Below are positions 21,977-26,872 of a stretch of DNA of 26,872 bases, piece after piece. The number at the start of each line of letters is the position of its first letter. Positions within the stretch are counted from its first letter, which is position 1. The notes beneath the pieces were generated by a model. It had not been told where the DNA came from. It saw only the letters and a program-made list of their open reading frames with translations, and made no database searches. Source of the stretch: an uncultured Rhodanobacter sp. (GTDB taxonomy: Bacteria > Pseudomonadota > Gammaproteobacteria > Xanthomonadales > Rhodanobacteraceae); contig CALCWL010000305.1 in assembly GCA_937906285.1 (NCBI GenBank), forward strand, positions 1-26,872, in the 5' to 3' direction. Made by a program: the position numbers and the translations under genes.

Positions 21977-22891
21977 ATGACCACACAAACCGTTTCACTG
22001 ATCGGCGTTCCCACCGACATCGGCGCCGGCCATCGTGGCGCCTCGATGGGGCCAGAGGCCATGCGCGTGGCCAACCTGGCCGCCAAGCTCGAACAGCGCG
22101 GCTTGCAGGTGATCGACCGCGGCAACCTGCAGGGGCCGCTCAATCCGTGGCTGCCGCCGGTCGACGGCTATCGCCACCTGGACGAAGTGGCCGCGTGGAA
22201 TACGGCCGTCTATACGGCCGTTCATCAGGAACTGCAGTCCGGCCGCCTGCCGATCATGCTCGGTGGCGACCACTGCCTGGCGATCGGCTCGATCAGCGCC
22301 GTGGCCGACCACTGCCGCGAAACCGGCAAGCAGCTGCGCGTGCTGTGGCTCGACGCGCATTCGGATTTCAACACTGCCGAAGCGACGCCGTCGGGCAACA
22401 TCCACGGCATGCCGGTGGCGTGCCTGTGCGGCCGCGGCCCGCAGGTACTCACCCACATCGGCAGCACCACCCCGGCGATCACCCCGGACGTGATCCGCCA
22501 GATCGGCATCCGCTCGGTGGATTACGGCGAGAAGCAGCTCGTGCGCGAGGCCAACGTGGGCATCTTCGACATGCGCCGGATCGACGAGGACGGCATGAAG
22601 CGGGTGATGGAGCAGGCGCTGGACGGCATGGACGAGAACACTCACCTGCACGTGAGTTTCGACGTCGACTTCCTCGACCCCAGCATCGCCCCCGGCGTGG
22701 GCACCACCGTGCGCGGCGGCCCCGGCTATCGCGAGGCGCAGCTGTGCATGGAGATGATCTCCGACAGCGGCCGGCTGGCCTCGCTCGACCTGGTCGAACT
22801 CAACCCCGCCTTCGACCGCCGCAACGCCACCGCCAAGCTGGCGGTGGACCTGATCGAGTCGCTGTTCGGCAAGTCGACACTGATCCGCTGA
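21977..22891 (+). CDS. rocF: Arginase
   Basis: 304 aa, normal arginase length. It hydrolyses L-arginine to ornithine and urea with a two-manganese centre. Manganese ligands are visible: H99 in LGGDH, D126/H128/D130 in WLDAHSDFN, and D229/D231 in SFDVDFLDP. SGNIHGMP (139-146) and the VELNPAFDRRNATA segment near the end are arginase hallmarks that separate it from agmatinase. The start is ATG 21977; a GTG at 21947 gives ten more residues without family support, and only a weak AGGCAAG precedes the ATG. No neighbouring urease or arginine permease is in the window, so the role is probably arginine use as nitrogen source or ornithine supply. Confidence 0.93.
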   Translation: MTTQTVSLIGVPTDIGAGHRGASMGPEAMRVANLAAKLEQRGLQVIDRGNLQGPLNPWLPPVDGYRHLDEVAAWNTAVYTAVHQELQSGRLPIMLGGDHCLAIGSISAVADHCRETGKQLRVLWLDAHSDFNTAEATPSGNIHGMPVACLCGRGPQVLTHIGSTTPAITPDVIRQIGIRSVDYGEKQLVREANVGIFDMRRIDEDGMKRVMEQALDGMDENTHLHVSFDVDFLDPSIAPGVGTTVRGGPGYREAQLCMEMISDSGRLASLDLVELNPAFDRRNATAKLAVDLIESLFGKSTLIR

Positions 22892-22899
22892 GGCGGTGC

Positions 22900-22911
22900 C
22901 GATCGCGATCG
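22900..22911. repeat. 12-bp perfect palindrome
   Basis: CGATCGCGATCG lies nine bases after the arginase stop, inside a larger imperfect hairpin (GCGGTG ... CACCGC). It may help end the arginase message, though it lacks a T-run. Confidence 0.35.
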
Positions 22912-22939
22912 CACATGGCCACCGCGTGAAGCCTGCCGG

Positions 22940-22967
22940 ATTGCCTTGGCGGGGCGATGACGTAAAC
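22940..22967 (+). promoter_or_regulatory. trpS promoter
   Basis: TTGCCT (22940-22945), a 16-bp spacer and TAAACT (22962-22967) make the best sigma-70-type promoter in the window. Transcription should begin about 22974, giving a leader of about 20 bases, too short for an attenuator or T-box. Confidence 0.55.
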
Positions 22968-22994
22968 TGAAAATCTTTACTTGCCCGGCGCAGC

Positions 22995-24356
<1,362 letters not shown>

Positions 24357-24401
24357 ATGGTCGTGGTGCTGTCGCCATTCCGATTCGCCGCCGCGATCTG
24401 A

Positions 24402-24407
24402 AAGGAG
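24402..24407 (+). promoter_or_regulatory. Strong ribosome binding site for a GTG start
   Basis: AAGGAG stands six bases before GTG 24414 and decides this start, since no ATG is available nearby. Confidence 0.75.
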
Positions 24408-24413
24408 ATTCTC

Positions 24414-24737
24414 GTGCGTTACCTGTCCATCCTGTTGCTGGCACCCTGGCTGCTCGTGCTGTGCGTGATTTACTGGATCTGGCCGCGCAGCCTGCCGCGT
24501 ACGGCGGGCCGGCGCGCGTTCGACGTGCTGGCGCTGCTGCTGGCCGGCATCGCCACCGCGCTCGCCGCTCTGGCCGGTTTCGATTCGGCCGTGCTGCCGG
24601 AGCCGGGCGAATTCGGCAAGGTCAGCGGGTCGATCTGGCAGCAGGTGCTGCCCGCGTTGTGGGGCTACGGTGCGTTCGCCGCGGTGATCGTGCCGGCGCT
24701 GCTGCTGCGCCAGTGGTGGTGGGGGCGCCAGCGCTGA
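24414..24737 (+). CDS. Small three-helix inner-membrane protein
   Basis: 107 aa with a GTG start. Three hydrophobic helices are visible: about 4-22 (LSILLLAPWLLVLCVIYWIW), 37-58 (DVLALLLAGIATALAALAG) and 76-99 (QVLPALWGYGAFAAVIVPALL). Between helices 2 and 3 is a short acidic loop (AVLPEPGEFGKVSGS), and the C-terminus is basic with a Trp cluster (RQWWWGRQR). Family unknown to me. It begins 57 bp after trpS, possibly in the same transcript. Confidence 0.75.
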   Translation: MRYLSILLLAPWLLVLCVIYWIWPRSLPRTAGRRAFDVLALLLAGIATALAALAGFDSAVLPEPGEFGKVSGSIWQQVLPALWGYGAFAAVIVPALLLRQWWWGRQR

Positions 24738-24788
24738 GCGCGTCCCGGCGCGGCCGGGGTCGCGCCCGCGTCATGCCCCCGGCATGAC
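24738..24788 (+). terminator. Two consecutive hairpins between the membrane-protein gene and the DUF5916 gene
   Basis: GCGCG-T-CCCGG pairs with CCGGG-(GT)-CGCGC around a CGCGG loop (24738-24765), then GTCATGC and GCATGAC pair around CCCCG (24770-24788). Neither has a clear T-run, so termination is only suggested. Confidence 0.3.
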
Positions 24789-24899
24789 CAATGGCCGTCG
24801 AGGAATTCAAACCTTCGCGGCAAGCTGTGCATCTACCCCATGCCGCGCGCGCCGGTTGCATCGCACCGTACGGCATCCCCTCCCCGTGGATTTCCCGAC

Positions 24900-26872
24900 A
24901 TGCGCTTTGCATGCCTGTTGTTCTTGAGCCTGGTCTCGGCGCCGGCGCTCGCCGTCGAGATTGATGGCCACATCCAGCCGGCGGAATGGTCCGGCGCGCG
25001 GCACATCACCGATTTCCGCCAGACCCAGCCGCTCAATGGCCAGCCCGGCACGCTGCGTACCGAAGCCTGGGTGCTGGCCACGCCGCAAGGATTGGCGGTG
25101 GCGTTCCGCTGCGACCAGCCACCGGAGGTGCCGCGCACGCGCCAGCGCGTGCAGCGCGATTTCGACGACCAGGTGGACCGCGTCAACGTGATGGTCGATT
25201 TCAACGGCGACGGGCGTACCGGCTACGACTTCGTGGTCAGCTCGACCAACGGCATCAACGATGCGGTGATCACCAACGAGAACCAGTTCAACAAGGACTG
25301 GGACGGCAGCTGGCAGCACGCGGTGAGCGAGGATGCGGCCGGCTGGAGCGTGGAGATCCTGATCCCCTGGTACACCGCGCCGATGCATGCGGCGAAGGAC
25401 GGCCAGCGCACGCTCGGGATCTATCTCGATCGCGTCACCGGCTCCTCCGGCGAACGCGACGCATGGCCGGTGGCCAGCTTCATGCGGCCGCGCTTCCTGT
25501 CCGAGTTCGAGCGGATCGAGGTGCCGCAATATCACCAGTCCCTGTTCGCGATCACGCCGTATGCGTCCGGCCTGTACGACAACGTGCGCGGGCGCAGCCA
25601 TTTCCAGCAGGGCGCCGACATCCTGTGGAAACCGAACGGACAGTTCCAGCTGACCGCGGCGCTGAACCCGGATTTCGGCCAGGTCGAGAGTGACGACCTG
25701 GTGGTCAACTTCGGCGCCACCGAGACCTACGTCAGCGACAAGCGGCCGTTCTTCACCGAGAACCAGGGCATCTTCGATTTCAGCCTGCTCGACGACAACA
25801 GCCAGCTGGTCTACACGCGCCGCGTCGGCGGCCCGGCGGACGATGGCATGGGCGCGGCGGATATCGACGCCGCGGTGAAGCTCAACGGCAGCGTCGGCAC
25901 CACCAGCTACGGCGTGCTGGCCGCCGACGAGGGCGGGGCGGCCGGGCGCTTCTTCGGTGCCGCGCGGGTGACCCACGATTTCGGCGAGCAGAGCCTGGGC
26001 ATGTTGCTGACCCGCGTCGACCGGCCGTGGCTGGATCGCGAGGCGACCGTGCTCGGCGTCGATCACCATTGGCAACCCACCGCGCAGCTGACCATCGCCA
26101 CCAACGTGGTGGCCAGCGACATCCTGCAGTCGGGCACGCATGCGCGAGACAGCGGCGGCACCGTCATCGCCGACCTGGAGATGGGTGACGGCTGGCGCCA
26201 GCAGTGGCTGGGCATGCACTTCGGCGACCAGCTGCAGGTCAACGATTTCGGCTACCTCGAGCGCAACGACTTCAACTACGCCCACTGGGAGGTGCGCAAG
26301 CGCTATGCCTCGCTGCCGGCGGACTCGGCGTACAGCTCGCACGACTGGCACGTCCGCATCGACGCCCTGGACAACGACCACGGCCTGCGCCTGCGCCGGC
26401 AATTGCGCATCCGCCGCACCAGCACCTTGCGCGATGGCACCACCGAGGATGCGCAGCTCAACGTCAACACGGCCGGCTGGGACGACCTGCTGACGCGCGG
26501 CCATGGCGCGCTGTTCCTGCCGCCGTCGCTGGACCTCTTCTACGAGCGCATCAGCCCGCGCCACGGCGACTGGGCGTTCAAGCTGGATGCGGAAGTCTTC
26601 ACCGGCGGCCTCGGCGGCAACCGGCAGGTTGCCTACGACCTCCAGTTCGTGCCCACCTACTTCATCAACGACGCCTTCAGCGTGTACGCCGGGCCGTCCT
26701 GGCAGCGCATTCCGGACTGGCTGGTCTGGCAGCACGACAACCTGATCGGCCGCTTCGACCAGCATACGCTGCAACTCGATGCCGGTTTCGACTGGGCCAT
26801 CGACCCGCGCCAGGAACTGCGCGTGAAGCTGCAGGCGATCGGCCTGGACGCGCGCCTGCGCGGCGGCTACCG
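24900..26872 (+). CDS. DUF5916 / carbohydrate-binding family 9-like outer-membrane protein (3' truncated)
   Basis: At least 657 residues, open to the window end. An N-terminal signal peptide (MRFACLLFLSLVSAPALA, cleavage near 18) is followed by a CBM9/DOMON-like domain (about 20-210) with EIDGHIQPAEWSGA, RDFDDQVDRVNVMVDFNGDG and VEILIPWYTA. The second part matches DUF5916: ITPYASGLYDN, LNPDFGQVESDDLVVNFGATETY and the family phrase DKRPFFTENQGIF. The rest has aromatic and alternating strands expected of a beta barrel. Such proteins are predicted outer-membrane or surface proteins and often occur with polysaccharide or peptide use; the precise role is unknown. A weak purine run precedes the start. 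Truncation is by the window, not a mutation as far as can be seen. Confidence 0.83.
   Translation, partial: MRFACLLFLSLVSAPALAVEIDGHIQPAEWSGARHITDFRQTQPLNGQPGTLRTEAWVLATPQGLAVAFRCDQPPEVPRTRQRVQRDFDDQVDRVNVMVDFNGDGRTGYDFVVSSTNGINDAVITNENQFNKDWDGSWQHAVSEDAAGWSVEILIPWYTAPMHAAKDGQRTLGIYLDRVTGSSGERDAWPVASFMRPRFLSEFERIEVPQYHQSLFAITPYASGLYDNVRGRSHFQQGADILWKPNGQFQLTAALNPDFGQVESDDLVVNFGATETYVSDKRPFFTENQGIFDFSLLDDNSQLVYTRRVGGPADDGMGAADIDAAVKLNGSVGTTSYGVLAADEGGAAGRFFGAARVTHDFGEQSLGMLLTRVDRPWLDREATVLGVDHHWQPTAQLTIATNVVASDILQSGTHARDSGGTVIADLEMGDGWRQQWLGMHFGDQLQVNDFGYLERNDFNYAHWEVRKRYASLPADSAYSSHDWHVRIDALDNDHGLRLRRQLRIRRTSTLRDGTTEDAQLNVNTAGWDDLLTRGHGALFLPPSLDLFYERISPRHGDWAFKLDAEVFTGGLGGNRQVAYDLQFVPTYFINDAFSVYAGPSWQRIPDWLVWQHDNLIGRFDQHTLQLDAGFDWAIDPRQELRVKLQAIGLDARLRGGY

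Noticed and set aside
24807..26774. 655-aa minus-strand frame at the right end
   Set aside because: The plus strand has a signal peptide and DUF5916 motifs; the minus frame is a shadow.

Overview
This is a GC-rich window (roughly two-thirds G+C by eye) with tightly packed genes. It most likely comes from a gammaproteobacterium of the Xanthomonadales/Lysobacterales, perhaps Rhodanobacteraceae (Rhodanobacter, Dyella or Luteibacter type). The reasons are the birA-coaX-SPOR-tRNA-Thr run, the PepSY-PhoP-PhoQ-like run, a tryptophanyl-tRNA synthetase with a C-terminal extension, and repeated TAGAAT-type -10 boxes. The taxon is inferred from gene content and was not computed.

Region 1 (1-13400, all + strand) is the distal part of a phage-tail-like contractile injection system, probably an extracellular one (eCIS). 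In order it encodes a gpD/VgrG-like spike hub (cut by the window start), an OB-fold spike protein (gpV-like), a PAAR-like tip, a gp25 baseplate protein, two tandem paralogous gpJ-like baseplate wedge proteins, a gpI-like tail protein with a very long C-terminal part, a DUF6519 protein, and a lipase-like alpha/beta hydrolase without a signal peptide. Four junctions overlap by ATGA and the others are short, so most of this is one translationally coupled operon. Sheath, tube, LysM, tape-measure and AAA+ ATPase genes must lie upstream if the system is complete. The hydrolase is the best cargo or accessory candidate and the most interesting item in the window.

Region 2 (13452-18053) is chromosomal housekeeping: dusA (tRNA dihydrouridine synthase), then a small periplasmic PepSY protein with a PhoP/PhoQ-like two-component system. 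Convergent to these on the minus strand are mtfA (zinc peptidase) and, just upstream of it, a small secreted low-complexity protein.

Region 3 (18165-20783) holds birA, coaX and a SPOR-domain protein, followed by tRNA-Thr(UGU). birA has a 20-codon upstream reading frame that begins seven bases after a TAGAAT box and ends in TGATG on the birA start.

Region 4 (20784-21976) is gene-poor. It contains two small predicted proteins (80 and 66 aa), several hairpins, and about 480 bp with no convincing gene.

Region 5 (21977-26872) holds arginase, trpS, a 107-aa three-helix membrane protein, and a DUF5916 outer-membrane protein cut by the window end.
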